Shown here: positions 1 through 11,429 of the stretch, piece by piece
How the letters are laid out: each line of letters starts with the position of its first letter
Numbering within the stretch: the stretch's first letter is position 1
DNA from: Nemertoderma westbladi
Taxonomy: Eukaryota > Xenacoelomorpha > Nemertodermatida > Nemertodermatidae
Assembly: GCA_032718475.1 (NCBI GenBank)
Contig: JAUCBJ010008204.1
Span: 37,173-101,172, forward strand
Direction: 5' to 3'
Length of the DNA stretch: 64,000 bases
Notes under the pieces: model-generated
What the model was told of the DNA's origin: nothing
Seen by the model: the letters and a program-made list of their open reading frames with translations, nothing else
The model's database searches: none
Position numbers and translations under genes: made by a program

Positions 1-1780
1 TGAAGTAGCTTTATTCTGAATCATCCTGTTTTACAATGTGTTACCGTACTGCTGTCGTTTACCGTTTTTTATGCAATTTAATGATTATTTATAATATTGT
101 AACTTGCTAGGTCCTATCACGGTGCAAAAGTTGAAATGAAAAATAATTTATGAACAGCGACTGACTATAATGATATAAATTATATTGCGTGTGTGGAGGG
201 ATAAAATCTATTTTTTTTAAACCGCGGAGTGGAAGAATCGTAGTTGATTTCGGTATATCGTTGCTTTATTGGCTCCAAGAATGTTTATGTCGCAGGTAGA
301 ATTTCATCGAATTTTATAATTCCAGGGGATTTTAGATTCGAAGCTAATTTACTTACTAGGTGTGGATTCGTAAGAATGTTCAATCAACTTTAAGTTATTT
401 AGTGGCACTTGCAATTTGCCCGCAAGTGAAAATGTGATCTCAAGCACACATTGACCGCAAATGAAATAAAGTTGTGTTTATTGTCCTGCTCCTTTTCCAA
501 GGGTTTAGATTAAATTAATTTTTAAACTCCAGTAAACAAGTTTACAGTTGTGGGTTCTAATGTAAACCCTTATTGGTAGACGGGGTTTGCGTGTGTTCTT
601 GTTTTTGTTGGCCGTGTTGGTGGATGTCTCTCTCTCTCCCTCCGACCTGCCGTCGCTAAACAAACAGTTATGGGTGGGAGAGTATTGACTTTCGTTGTGT
701 TTACAGCATCAATTGGCTATGGGAGAGCCTCTTCTCACACATCTCCCCCCTGTGTGGGACCCATTTATTCTATGTAACATAAAAGTATGTTATAGTTATT
801 TACATACTTGTGTGTAAAGTAGCGTAAAAAGCGGCGTAAAGTAGCGTGTAAAGTAGTGTGATGATCCGAGTGGCTTTGTTACACGAACGAACGTTAGTGA
901 GTGAGTGAAAATAAAGCCACGAGGATCAGAACACTGTGCTGTATAAATAAATGTAAAAATGACATAAATTATGTTATAAAAAAGTTAGCTTATATTTATG
1001 GTGGCGTTTAGAGACATGTTAACAGTTTATAGCGTCTGGTTATTAATAGCTACCGGTAGGTAATGCAGTAGGTGTAGGCCTATCTGGAAGTCAGGCAATT
1101 AATTATAAATGCCACCTATTGTTTACGTGGTAACCAATGACGCCGTAACTTTACAGTCGCCGTCATTGGTTACCACACAAACAAGGGCATTACAACACCC
1201 AATACAATACTAAATGCACAGGCCAATACAATGCAGCAATGTCCTCTAAAGTTGTAAAGTGCTAAATAACAACTCGCTGTTAATACTAACGGCGTTGAGT
1301 AATGTTACAATTTTGGAATAAAGTAGTATAATAATTCAAAATATAGCATTGAAGCACCTTCCCTTCAGTTCTCAGCCATTCTACCAATGATTCTATTTTC
1401 TATTGCTGTTTTGAGGATGCAGTGAGTTTCTATCTATAATAGATACTCACTATTTATCTATTGTTAGTAAGTAGGTGCAGTGAGTAGGTGCATTGGCGAA
1501 CATTACAGACGCAAATTTCTAATTCAAATTTCAAAATTTTGTACAAAGTTTCCTTTACTTTGCTTTGGAATGAGCCAATAACTAACTATGTTCAACGTTA
1601 TGTCTGAGTAAATTTGTTTGGGTTTGGAGCTCGCTAGCGCATCTCCATTCATTGCGCTGTGCGTAAACGCGACGAGACACCTGCGCTAACTGGTAAAGGG
1701 GGTTCAATTCCAAATTGTAACAATTTGGAATTAGCCCCTGTCATACTTCAAAACTCGAGGTGATGTAGAGCTGATTCAAG
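1..1780. other. Intergenic, no gene seen
   Basis: No coding region or RNA gene is supported here. The stretch is AT-rich. It holds a small cluster of degenerate 'AAAGTAGCGTA' repeats near 815-865 and a short palindrome at 1127-1176, listed separately. Confidence 0.6.
1127..1176. repeat. Palindrome with 16-bp arms
   Basis: GTGGTAACCAATGACG at 1127-1142 is the exact reverse complement of 1161-1176, with an 18-bp loop. Weaker inverted similarity continues outward (AATGCC and TTGTTT on the left against AAACAA and GGCATT on the right). It may be the centre of a small foldback element. Confidence 0.7.
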
Positions 1781-1804
1781 CCCTTCAATGAAACTGATTG
1801 TATC

Positions 1805-1880
1805 CATCTGTATTGGATCGAACTGGTGACCTCCAGGTTCTAAGTCTGACGCTCTAACTAACCATTCCGCCTGCGGCAAA
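1805..1880 (-). mobile_element. tRNA-derived SINE head (relic)
   Basis: Read on the minus strand, this region has an A-box-like GGTTAGTTAGAGCG and, about 30 bp further on, a B-box-like CCAGTTCGATCC, spaced as in a tRNA without a long variable arm. The acceptor stem does not pair, so this is not a working tRNA gene. A tRNA-derived SINE head is the likely source. A 99-codon minus-strand reading frame runs across it and is not credible as a gene. Confidence 0.5.
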
Positions 1881-2259
1881 GGTGAAACATAGACCTGGAA
1901 ACGTAGACATGTCCGCAATTTACGCCATGGTCTCACATCAGAGCTGTCAATACCATGATCTGAAAAAACTATTGTGCTCAATATCCTCCTGAACTTGTCC
2001 GTCTTTATCAACTCACTACAATGAAATGTTATTGTACTAACTATCACGGTCTTTTTCTAATGAAAATTATGAATGAAAAATTTATGAAAATAATTATCAG
2101 ACCTGGAGCAACTGTCTGAATGTCAGTAGTGAACCTATCTCTCAGTGGAACGGTAGGTATGTGATAACATCCGGTTATTAGAGTTTAATACCATCTGACA
2201 AGATCTGAGCCCTGAGCCAACTTGAGTCAGCAAAGGGCATTGTAAAATAAGCGAACATC

Positions 2260-3228
2260 ATGGTTGATGTAGAGGTAAAGGCCGATAATCATTCATCGGG
2301 CGATGAGGAGACCTCATCGAAGGGTAAACAACAGGTTGAAGAGAAAAAAATCGTGGCCACTCAAGTTAGCGGCGTTGTAAAGTGGTTTAACGTTAAGGCC
2401 GGGTATGGGTTTATAAATCGTGATGATACGAAGGAGGATATATTTGTTCATCAAACCGCCATCATTAAGAACAACCCATCTAAGTTCTTACGAAGCGTAG
2501 GCGAAGGCGAGGCCTTAGAATTCGATGTCATCGAAGGTTTGAAAGGCCACGAAGCAGCGAATGTTACTGGTCCGGATGGCGGACCAGTACAAGGCAGCAA
2601 ATTCGCGTCAGAGAGGCCGAGGTACCGAGGCTATCGTAGGCAGTACTACCGAGATCGTCGCCAATCTCCTTCGGGAGACGGGGATCGTCGAAGGGATTAC
2701 GACGAAGACGACGAGGATGCCGAAGGGGAGCGACAACCGGCGCAACGGTACCGAGGACGGGGTCGGCGTTCGGGACGAGGTGGGTACAGTAGACGACGAG
2801 CTGGCGGGGGGAAGGAGCAGGGGGATGCATACGAGGGGAGTGGAGGGGAGGAGAATGAGGTGGACGTGGATGATGATAGAAGGGGAGGTCGGGGTCGGTG
2901 GGTTGGAGGAGGGGGGCGGGGTAGACGGGGGAGGGGGCGCGGTCGTGGCGGTTACTATGGGGGTTACGGGGGCGGTTGGTATGGCGGCTACGACTACGGG
3001 TACAGACCGCCGCCGCCACCACGGAGGTACGGCTACTACCGGGGGGACAGTTACTACGAGGAGGACGGGTATCGGGGCGGGCCGCCGCCGAGGGGCGGCT
3101 ACCGGGGTTACCAGGGGGACGCGTCGTACCGGAGGCGGCGTCGTGGCCCCCCCGGGGGGCGGCGGGGGGAACCGCGGAACAACGAGGGCGAAGAGCCCCA
3201 GGGCGAGGAGGTGAATGCCGAGAATTAA
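2260..3228 (+). CDS. Y-box (cold-shock domain) RNA-binding protein
   Basis: A single-exon gene of 322 codons. After an acidic and basic N-terminal tail, a cold-shock domain spans residues 35-113, with RNP1 (KAGYGFI, about 46-52) and RNP2 (DIFVHQTAI, 60-68). The rest, from about residue 118, is an RG/RY/GGY-rich tail with alternating basic and acidic patches, as in YBX1-type proteins that package mRNA and control its translation. The ATG at 2260 is the first in frame and gives a normal Y-box N-terminus. The tail region is strongly G-rich on the coding strand, unlike the AT-rich flanks, and causes many spurious frames. An AATAAA lies at 3233-3238, only about 5 nt after the stop. Vertebrate YBX genes have several introns; none is present here. 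Family assignment is firm; the choice among YBX paralogs is not. Confidence 0.93.
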   Translation: MVDVEVKADNHSSGDEETSSKGKQQVEEKKIVATQVSGVVKWFNVKAGYGFINRDDTKEDIFVHQTAIIKNNPSKFLRSVGEGEALEFDVIEGLKGHEAANVTGPDGGPVQGSKFASERPRYRGYRRQYYRDRRQSPSGDGDRRRDYDEDDEDAEGERQPAQRYRGRGRRSGRGGYSRRRAGGGKEQGDAYEGSGGEENEVDVDDDRRGGRGRWVGGGGRGRRGRGRGRGGYYGGYGGGWYGGYDYGYRPPPPPRRYGYYRGDSYYEEDGYRGGPPPRGGYRGYQGDASYRRRRRGPPGGRRGEPRNNEGEEPQGEEVNAEN

Positions 3229-3238
3229 GAAGAATAAA

Positions 3239-3950
3239 TGGTTTTTGGATCTTATAATATCTTTAGAAGAACTCATTGTAGGTGGTTGATAATAATTTTA
3301 TTCTACCAACTTGGCATTATTATTATATAAAAATATATAATTAATCCCTCAAATTTACCAAGAACTATTACTAACTAGGTTTATTTTATTATTATATTGT
3401 GTTATTCTCTTAGAAAGTTTGTTACCATTACCAGTTTGATGCTAAGCTTACATTATAGGTGTTTGTTTATGTGTTTTAATTGTGCTACAGTAGAATACCC
3501 ATCCAATTATTATTACCGTATGTGGCCCGAATAATATTTTCCCGGTAGTCCTACATAAGATTCCGAATGTACAACCAGATATCTTGTGGTGTAGGAACAT
3601 GTGATGTGTTACGAGATTTTAAATGTTATATTTAATCGGTTTATAAAAATTATTATAAAAGCCTTTGAATAACATCGTTTGAACAACATAATATTTGTTT
3701 AGTTTATTTGAGGGGGAGGAGAGTTTGAAAAAGTTGTGGTTTTAAAGGCTGAATTTTTTCATTGGCAATAATTTAATGACCCTGCACAAACACTAAAGAG
3801 CTATCCCACGAAAAAAGAGGACTTAGAACTCAAAAGTAAAACTTCTTGCTAATATTAATTTCTATATCATTTTTTTGTCAATTTTATCCTATATTTCAAA
3901 TCTACTTTTAAAAAATCGAGTGCGGAATAAATTATCACTTTGAAAAATGA
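3239..3950. other. Intergenic, AT-rich
   Basis: 3' flank of the Y-box gene. Nothing coding is seen. It probably contains 3' UTR if the early AATAAA at 3233 is not used. Confidence 0.5.
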
Positions 3951-3952
3951 TG

Positions 3953-4110
3953 ATTTTGTTCATTAGCAAGTCGTGCCCTGATCTCCTTCAGGAACTCGGA
4001 TGTTTCAGGGCCGGGGCGGCCCAAGGTCTCGTAGGCTACCGGATTGAAGAGGTAGCCCCGGTCCATGAGTTCCTGGTACTTGCGGATCTTTACAGTTTCC
4101 GCTTCCAAAA
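3953..4110 (-). pseudogene. Non-LTR retrotransposon C-terminal fragment
   Basis: Read on the minus strand, a short open stretch gives KIRKYQELMDRGYLFNPVAY followed by ETLGRPGPETSEFLKEIRAR. The pattern K-Y-x-E-L ... F-x-P-V-A-x-E-T-L-G ... F-L is common at the end of LINE polyproteins in invertebrates. It is local GC-rich DNA in an AT-rich context. Only about 50 codons remain and no RT domain is adjacent, so it is a relic. Confidence 0.45.
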
Positions 4111-6900
4111 ATTACCACTACCAAAAATTAACGCCACACTTTAAAAAAAAATCGTAAAAAGGTGAGCGTCTAACTTCACTAATACCAGCTACATTTTTTG
4201 CTACCGCGGTAAACAATTATTAATTAGGACTAACGACATTAATAACGATATATAAATATTGGGTGTAATAGAGATTAATTGTAGATTATTATAGAAAAAT
4301 AGAACCATTAATAGCACATGGAAGCACGTAAAAAACAATTATATTCGTAAAAATTAGTATTGTGCTTCATAACCTCATTATAATTAACACAAAACGGTAA
4401 ATTATTGTTTATATACAGTATGTACATGTACAATACACAGTACATAATGTATATAGGCCTACCTATATTGAGTTTTATGGTATATATATTATCAAAGCAA
4501 AAATATATACTATATATACTATATAATACATTTATATATAATATTTATTATTCATTATTGCGGAAGATATATTTCTTGAATATATAAGAAACCGCCGTGG
4601 GATAAGGGATCCGGTTTAGTGTATATATATGTTTGTAAGCATAATATAATAAATAAATTAAATATTATTTTAAATAAACCTAGATCGACCTTAGAAAAGA
4701 ATTCATATATCACTTTATCACTAGCCTTCGATATCATATGTATATCTTTTTCGTTGAAAACCAACTCTTTATAAATTAAATAAATTTAAAACCTAATTTA
4801 AAATTTAATTTAAAATATAAAATAAATTAAATATTTTATTAGTATATACAGTAGTATATATATTTAGTTACACCCATCCGAGAAAAAAATTATATCATCT
4901 CAATGAAAAAGGATCAATTAAGGGAAATCAACTGATTACAGTGGCAATTTATTCTAACCAATACAATAAACTAAAGTCATTAGAACAGGTTACAGTTAAA
5001 AAATAATCAGAAAAAGTAATCAGTTGTTATTCGCATCGATTTGTCCCTGGAGATGGAAACTAATTTTGTCGAAAGCCGCGGTGCAGATTCACATATGATG
5101 AGAATTATTAATGTTTTAGGTTAATTTAACCGCATGAACAGTATAATTTAACACTATACTAATAAACCGTATTTTATTTTATCTGCCAATGAATCCAAGT
5201 AGGTACAGCTACAGCAGTCTTGTACTATCTAACTAAATATTTATACAGTATATGTATAGTATATTTTACAATAATAATGACACAAATTGTATCAGCGACG
5301 GGAAAAAGAAACAAATTTTCGTCGGTGGGGATGATAGAGATTAAAATATAATTTTAGCTCTTGGCTCAAAGTCAGACATGATTACAATATAATTTGTTTG
5401 AAACAATTTGATAATAAAATTGCTTGACACAATAATTAACACTAAAAATATTATTAGTTGGCCACCCTGGAGTGACTTCAATGCATGGATGATACTGATA
5501 CATCAGCTGGCAAAGGCGAGCTCATCCAGGCTTTGGATTTATTAGGACCATTAAAAAAAGGCTTATTGCATCCTGATTGATTTACAATCAATTAGGCCCT
5601 AAACAATAGGTATTAAACAACATTGATTAATCAATTAACTGTCTGTAGCTGATACCTGATACAATAGTTATTGTCAAACCTCCCTCTACTGAAGAAAGGA
5701 ATTTAACACATTGTACTCCTGTATCTCCCCTCCCCCCCCCCCCCCCCCCTTCACTACAAAACCAATTCATTATTACTTTGCTCGTACGATCACCGCGAAA
5801 TATAACTACTGTAGAACAATGACATCATAAATTCACGAAATAATTACTTTATACTTGATTACAATGTTGATTTTTAAAACTGAAAACAATTACTGTATCT
5901 CTTCGAATAAGAACTTTGGCGTTTAAGTTTATAAATTGCCAATTTGGGAGGCGTTTTTTCGGAGAAGGCGTGTAAGTTGCTGATTGGAGGTTCAGGGGTG
6001 CATTTATTCGAGGGGGGGGGGGGGGGGGGGGGGTTGTTATTATTCGAAGAAATACGGTAATTTAATTTGATACGATTTACGACTTTAAGTAATATAGTAA
6101 TGTAATGTAGGTCTGTAGTCATGATCTTATGTTGGGACTGCCTGGGGCGCAAAATCCAATCGGTCCCTGAATATAATGACATAATATAATAAATAAACAT
6201 AATAAAATGTCCATATTTATCTGATTCGAAAACGCTATTGCGCAGCGTTAGTAGAGGACAGACCGCAGAATTACACTCTCAACGACCATGTGTGTGTGGA
6301 AAGCAAACATTGAATGGGGTTAATTACGTTTAGATCAATTTAACACTGATTAGGAGAGAAGGGCGGGGCATCTTAACTCAATCACTCACTTGACCTAATA
6401 AAAACTACAGTATAATAGGACGGGGTATGGGGATTCTAGCTGTATAATTTTTAGGTACCGGTATACCAATTAATTTACTCTTAGTGGAAAATATTTAATT
6501 TCCATGAAAGGACACGTATTTTAGGTCAATTTAATTAACATAATGAACTATTAACTGTCATTAACTGATATTATCTTAGCTTCTCGAAGCCCACACGTAA
6601 ATTCTACTTGGAAAATTTATAAACTTTTGCCAAACAAACATGTGTACCGAGTTTAGTTAGATTTTATCGAGGTTATTGTCGTGGCTCGCCCCACAGTTGC
6701 GGGCCTGCAGCAGTTTAGGTGCTCCATTGCAGCATTGGCAATTGACAGATTAAGCCTAGCCTTTAGTATTCCGCATTACAGCTCTGATTAGCAGCAACTA
6801 GCAGACAGACTGCAGGACTGAATGAATACTGCCAGACTGCACTACCGGTAGCGTAGCATATTGCATTGCTGTATTGTGGTATTGTTGGCGTTTGTCGTGT
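4111..6900. other. Intergenic, AT-rich, with poly-C and poly-G runs
   Basis: No gene is supported. The stretch includes a degenerate minus-strand copy of the 55-bp hairpin repeat at about 4926-4985, a run of 18 C at 5732-5749 and a run of 22 G at 6012-6033. The 108-codon minus-strand frame ending at 5874 only reads through the G run. Confidence 0.5.
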
Positions 6901-6997
6901 GTTGTTTTGCCGTACCGGTACACAGGTGACAGGGGCTGAAAACTAACTGACTAGCCCTAGCTGCTTAGCATACACCATAACGTCTGAACGTGTAGCT

Positions 6998-7636
6998 ATG
7001 CCTCCTAAGGACAAAGATCCAAAGGCGAAAGCCGCCAAACCTGCCGCCGCTGCGAAAGGGAAGAAAACCGATAAAGCGGAGAAGCCAGCGGCTGCCGCGG
7101 CCGAGCCGAAGAAACCGGTGACAAAGGGAAAGGCCGCGCCCGTGGAGAAAAAATCAGCGCCCTCGCGGAAAGGCGAAGGAAAAGACGCGAAAAATATCTC
7201 GAAACAAAAATCCAAAATCGATGCTGCAGTGAAATCGAAGAAGGCCGTGCAAAAGGGAGTTTTCCAGAAGAGCAAGCGGAAAGTGCGTACGTCAGTCCAC
7301 TTCCGTCGTCCCAAAACGTTGAAACAGAAACGGAACCCCAAGTACCCTCGTAGGAGTGTACCGTGGCGGAACCGGATGGACCAGTTCTCAATCATCCAAA
7401 GGCCTCTCAGTACCGAGAGCGCCATGAAGAAGATTGAGGACAACAACACCATCGTATTTATCGTCGACATAAAGGCGAATAAACAGCAGATTAAAATGGC
7501 GGTTAAGAAACTTTACGAGATTCAGGCGAGTAAAGTGAACACGTTGATAAAACCGGATGGAACGAAGAAGGCCTATGTTCGGTTGGCTTCGGATTACGAC
7601 GCACTTGATGTAGCCAATAAGATTGGGATCATATAA
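6998..7636 (+). CDS. RPL23A: 60S ribosomal protein L23a (uL23)
   Basis: Single-exon gene, 212 codons. Residues about 1-85 are a Lys/Ala/Pro-rich tail, and residues from about 88 match the conserved uL23 core: [20 protein letters not shown], then the NNTIVFIVD beta strand, [19 protein letters not shown] and the terminal DVANKIGII. uL23 sits at the peptide exit tunnel of the large subunit and contacts SRP and other nascent-chain factors. The human protein is 156 residues; the extra length is all in the basic tail, a situation also known in insects. Vertebrate RPL23A has introns, none is visible here. The ATG at 6998 opens MPPK, typical of the family. A 17-bp sequence covering the stop codon (7627-7643) is repeated at 7658-7674 in the 3' UTR. 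AATAAA occurs near 8086. Confidence 0.95.
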   Translation: MPPKDKDPKAKAAKPAAAAKGKKTDKAEKPAAAAAEPKKPVTKGKAAPVEKKSAPSRKGEGKDAKNISKQKSKIDAAVKSKKAVQKGVFQKSKRKVRTSVHFRRPKTLKQKRNPKYPRRSVPWRNRMDQFSIIQRPLSTESAMKKIEDNNTIVFIVDIKANKQQIKMAVKKLYEIQASKVNTLIKPDGTKKAYVRLASDYDALDVANKIGII

Positions 7637-7674
7637 ACTGGTCGTGTCTTATGTACCGATCATATAAACTGGTC

Positions 7675-8375
7675 CTTTAAGTTTTCGGCTGTTAACTTCG
7701 TCATTTAGCCTACTGGTTGAGTTGTGTGTAGGTTTGGAAATTTATTTGATTATTAAATGGCCTTTCAGTTCCCGGATTAAGGAATACTTTTTGATTTTCA
7801 CAGTAATTTTTTCATTCCATGTCAACAATGATCTGCACGGGATATTTTTATATATAAATAGAATGGCGTTGAGTTGAGGAAATATTCGATGGGTTTGTCC
7901 AACCAACCCAGCCAACCATTATTTTCTTTTTAAACATCAAACCAGCAGATGCTGCAGTTTTCGATTTCCCATAAATTTGTTCATTTCAATCATTTTATTT
8001 AGTTTACTTCACGTAGTATTTAACGCAGTATTTAACGCAGGCTTGAGATAAAACATTGTATTTTGTATTATTAGAAAAAATAAAGTACACTCTTTCTTTA
8101 TTTTATAAGAACAGAGTTTATAGGAGGAACACGAGGCTCAAAAACACACACCATTATAACGAAAAGCAAAAAGGTTATATTACAGTTAGATGTATATAAT
8201 TAGAATTAGTAATTTATAGTTCAATTCCAATAATAAAAAATTGCAATTAATAGTTGAGTGTAATATTATTACGCCTAGTAGAAATTAATTTTTAGTGTAA
8301 GATTAGTTCTAATAGTTCTTTAGTTTCCAGCTTAGAGGGTTTTATGGACTAATTTAATTTTAGAAGAGTAAGTTT
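7675..8375. other. 3' flank of RPL23A, AT-rich
   Basis: No further gene is seen. A plausible poly(A) signal is at about 8086-8091, so the first part may be 3' UTR. Confidence 0.45.
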
Positions 8376-8377
8376 TA

Positions 8378-9971
8378 CAGGGTGTCCCAATAAATTTGTT
8401 CGGATTTTAAAGTTTAATAACTCGTCACAATGAATATCAATCGAAGACTTCATGGTATCATATGAAAGCCCATTAATAGGTGAACTTAGAGTTTGGGAAT
8501 TGTTTCTGATGTGGTAGTTGCTCTTGCTACTAATCAGATAAGTTTACATTAAAACTGTATCTTGAGTGTTAAGATGTGAAATTTGTTCGCGGAAATCCAT
8601 AAATAATAACTTGTTTCCCTGTGAATAAACGACTATTCAAGAATGCCATCTGTAGTTACTAGAGTAGACAAAATTTATGCAATGTTTACAGACGAACAAA
8701 AAGTTTTCATTGTTAAAACCTACTACCGAAAGCACTCTTCCAAGCTTACACAGTTAGAATTTTCTTACCAGTTCGTAGGTGTTCGGCGTCCTACGAGATC
8801 AGACATATCGCGTCTTGTAAGAAAATTTGAGAGTGAAAAAACTTTGTTACGCAAATCAGGCTCTCAAAGGCCTTCGATTAGCCAAGAGAAAGTTTCTGCT
8901 ATAAAACTCACTTCATAACATATCCAGAAACCTCTTTGCGCCGTGTGTCCTTAGCTGTAGGGGTAAGCAGAAGCTCCACTCAAAGGATTGGCAAAAACCT
9001 GAAATTTCGACCATATAAAGTTCAGATGTTGCACGGGCTCAAACCCAGCGACCATTCCAGCAGAGTGAACGCTTCTGACGCTATTCTGCATTATTTAGAA
9101 ATAAAGATCCGGCCCACATTTACTTTAGCGATGAGGCAACATTTCACCTGAGTGGCGCTGTCAATCGGTGGAACTGCAGAATTTGGGGTACTGAAAACCC
9201 CCATAAAGTGGCAGAGCACCTCCGTGACTCACCAAAGTTAACGGTACGGTGTGCCATGTCTTATAAACAGGTTATTATTGGACTATACATTTTCTACGGT
9301 TCGTCTGTCAACGCTAAGAAATATCTGGCAATGCTGCAAGAGTTTCTAATTCCAAGACTGAATCCTAACACCGACAAATGGTGTTTCAGCAGGACGGTGC
9401 ACCGCCACATTTGGCCCTTAACGTTCGTTCCTATTTGGACAATACCTTTCCTGGCAGGTGGTTGGCAGAGACGGTCCTATACGATGGCCAGCTCCCGATT
9501 TGACTCCCTGTGATGACTATTTATGGGGCCATGTCAAGAATCTTGTGTACAATGAAACGGTGACGACACTAGAAGAACTGAGGACGCGCATTAATTCCGC
9601 ACTGGAATCAATTCCGCATCATCATTTACAAAACTGTTTCCAAGAAACGCTCAAGTGGCTTATAAGGGGAAAAAAAGAGGTGGAGGCCACATTGAAATTT
9701 ACAAACCATAAAGTATACTAACAGTCCGATTAATTTAACTTCATCACTAAGCTAAGTATAAACTATTTAAACATTCTAATTGAATAAAAAAAATTGGGAC
9801 TTAATTATAAGGATAATTATTATTTACCATAGCAACAAAATCACCGAGAATGTATTCCAAACTCTAAGTTCACCTATTGGCTTTCATATGATACCAAGAA
9901 GTCTGCGATTGATGCTCATTGTAACGAGTTATTAAACTTTAAAACCGGATCAAATTTATTGGCACACCGTG
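8378..9971 (+). mobile_element. Tc1/mariner element, 1.6 kb, with TIRs and TA target sites
   Basis: The ends are inverted repeats: CAGGGTGTCCCAATAAATTT at 8378 matches the complement of the sequence ending at 9971, and similarity continues for about 115 bp with scattered changes. TA flanks both ends (8376-8377 and 9972-9973), the normal mariner target duplication. The interior is a frameshifted transposase (next entry). One TIR retains a 2-4 bp indel relative to the other, so the element is no longer young. Confidence 0.88.
8643..9721 (+). pseudogene. Mariner-family transposase, broken
   Basis: The coding region is spread over several frames. An N-terminal helix-turn-helix part opens at 8643. 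A middle part in another frame gives YFSDEATFHLSG and NRWNCRIWGTENPH (first catalytic Asp), near 9120-9200. A third gives VFQQDGAPPH (second Asp), near 9380, and the last gives PDLTPCDDYLWGHVKN (third Asp), near 9495-9540. At least three frameshifts and one stop separate them, so no active enzyme is made. Counting from QQD to TPCD gives 39 residues between, or 41 if two residues lost from the usual WPARSPDL are restored, which suggests a DD41D-type lineage. That subgroup call is inference. Confidence 0.85.
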
Positions 9972-9973
9972 TA

Positions 9974-10400
9974 TTTTAAGCAAATTTACAGATATTTTAA
10001 CATGAGGCTCGTTAAATGATGACTAGCCACACCGAATCGAGTTCTTACCAATCCTGGCTGTCGCGACCTTGTTATACCCATTAGCATCTTATTTCGTGAT
10101 TTTAATGACTATTGAAGACAGGTCTGCAAAGGGCCAAATATATAGAAGTATCCCTTTTACATGACACAAATAAAAAAAACTGACACCAACTTAGAAGGAC
10201 GGGTTGTCCTAACAACTTCTTAAAACAGTTGTTGAGTTAGTTCTGCTAAGTATTGGTTCATCGGATTTCGTTCAAAGCTATTCTTTTGATATAAGACGAC
10301 TCAAATAAGAAAATAAAATGAAATAACTAAAATGTTAGTTAAATAAATTGGAGTTGAGCTGTTAGCAATTCAAATTAGCTCTTACTAAATATTATTATTA
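9974..10400. other. Intergenic spacer
   Basis: Sequence between the mariner and the 3' end of the SAC3D1-like gene. Nothing recognisable is seen. Confidence 0.5.
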
Positions 10401-10402
10401 CG

Positions 10403-11425
10403 TTATAAACCATAAAACAAAGAAAATACATCAATATCGTCAAGCTTTATTGTACAGAGTTGGGATGGTTTAATGGAAGGCAGTTTACTTTCATTATCTT
10501 TAAACAATTTACTATTCATAACAGCTTTCTCATTGTCAGTAACAATGCTGAATCTTTCGCAAAATCTTCGAAGTTCTTCGTTAGTGTCAATAACTAACCA
10601 TCGTTTTAGGCAGCTAAAATCCAATTTAGTCAAAGAAAAGGCTTTACATATTGTTCGAATAGATTTATCGCGATGTGGGTTGAGTGACGTCAGCAAGGCA
10701 CAACTTGGGACAACATCTAGGTGATTGGTCCAAAAATCGGCGAATCGAATCCAATTACCCAATCGGTAGCATTGCGCGACACGAACAGCTAATCGGACCT
10801 CAGTGGAGTAACGAATGGATTTGGGTAGCTGATAATACCGCGTCTCCCAATGCGAACCCACCAGCAATAATAAGATATAAAGACTTTCAAAAGTAGGTCG
10901 GTTGGGAGATACAAAACCGCTGCTGTACATTCGGAAAAGTATAGAAAACGTTTCAGTTAGAGATGTTAATAACAATTGGGGGTCGGCGTGTTTAATAGGT
11001 TCTTCGTAGTTATAAAACAGCGATAGTAAATAGAATGTTATCGACTTTTCTAGAATGCTGACACAGTTTCGGCTTTCCAGTTGCTGTAAGTGAATATCCT
11101 GTCGGATGGATTTGAGTCTGTCGTCGACGAAATCAAAGACGACGTGCCAAGGTTGGTCGGAACGTCCTAATGCTAAGTCGAACAGTAGATAGTTAGTGGT
11201 CGACTGCAATGCCTCCTCTGTTCGGAGTTCCTCGGCCAGGGACAGCTGTCTACCAGCGGCGCTCCTGCGGTATTCCTTGACAACACGCACCGGGTCGGCT
11301 GTGGGTCGCCGATGTCCCAACGTGGCGGGTGTGACCTCCAACGGGTGGAGTCTCAACTTACTTTCTCTCGCGTGTAGTTCGTTGGTAGGACACATGAGTC
11401 GGCAGGTTCCCCGTATGTTAGCCAT
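10403..11425 (-). CDS. SAC3D1: SAC3 domain-containing protein 1-like
   Basis: Single-exon gene of 340 codons. It opens with the family signature G-T-C-x-x-M-C-P (residues 6-13) followed by NELHARE, then continues through a SAC3/GANP-type helical domain: DPVRVVKEYRRSAAG, LRTEEALQSTTNYLL, the R-x-D-I-H-L-Q segment and LESRNCVSILEKSITFYLLS. SAC3D1 (also SHD1) is linked to centrosome duplication and spindle function; the fold is shared with yeast Sac3 of the mRNA-export TREX-2 complex. Length is somewhat below human SAC3D1 (404). The ATG at 11425 is the only one upstream of the signature. No intron is seen. A different small GANP-family member is possible. Confidence 0.85.
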   Translation of the reverse strand: MANIRGTCRLMCPTNELHARESKLRLHPLEVTPATLGHRRPTADPVRVVKEYRRSAAGRQLSLAEELRTEEALQSTTNYLLFDLALGRSDQPWHVVFDFVDDRLKSIRQDIHLQQLESRNCVSILEKSITFYLLSLFYNYEEPIKHADPQLLLTSLTETFSILFRMYSSGFVSPNRPTFESLYILLLLVGSHWETRYYQLPKSIRYSTEVRLAVRVAQCYRLGNWIRFADFWTNHLDVVPSCALLTSLNPHRDKSIRTICKAFSLTKLDFSCLKRWLVIDTNEELRRFCERFSIVTDNEKAVMNSKLFKDNESKLPSIKPSQLCTIKLDDIDVFSLFYGL

Positions 11426-11429
11426 TTTA

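Noticed and set aside
1748-2047. 99-codon minus-strand frame
   Set aside because: It runs across a tRNA-derived SINE head; no protein family is recognisable.
2561-3276. Long overlapping frames on both strands across the Y-box tail
   Set aside because: They are shadows of the GC-rich RG/GGY coding tail of the Y-box gene.
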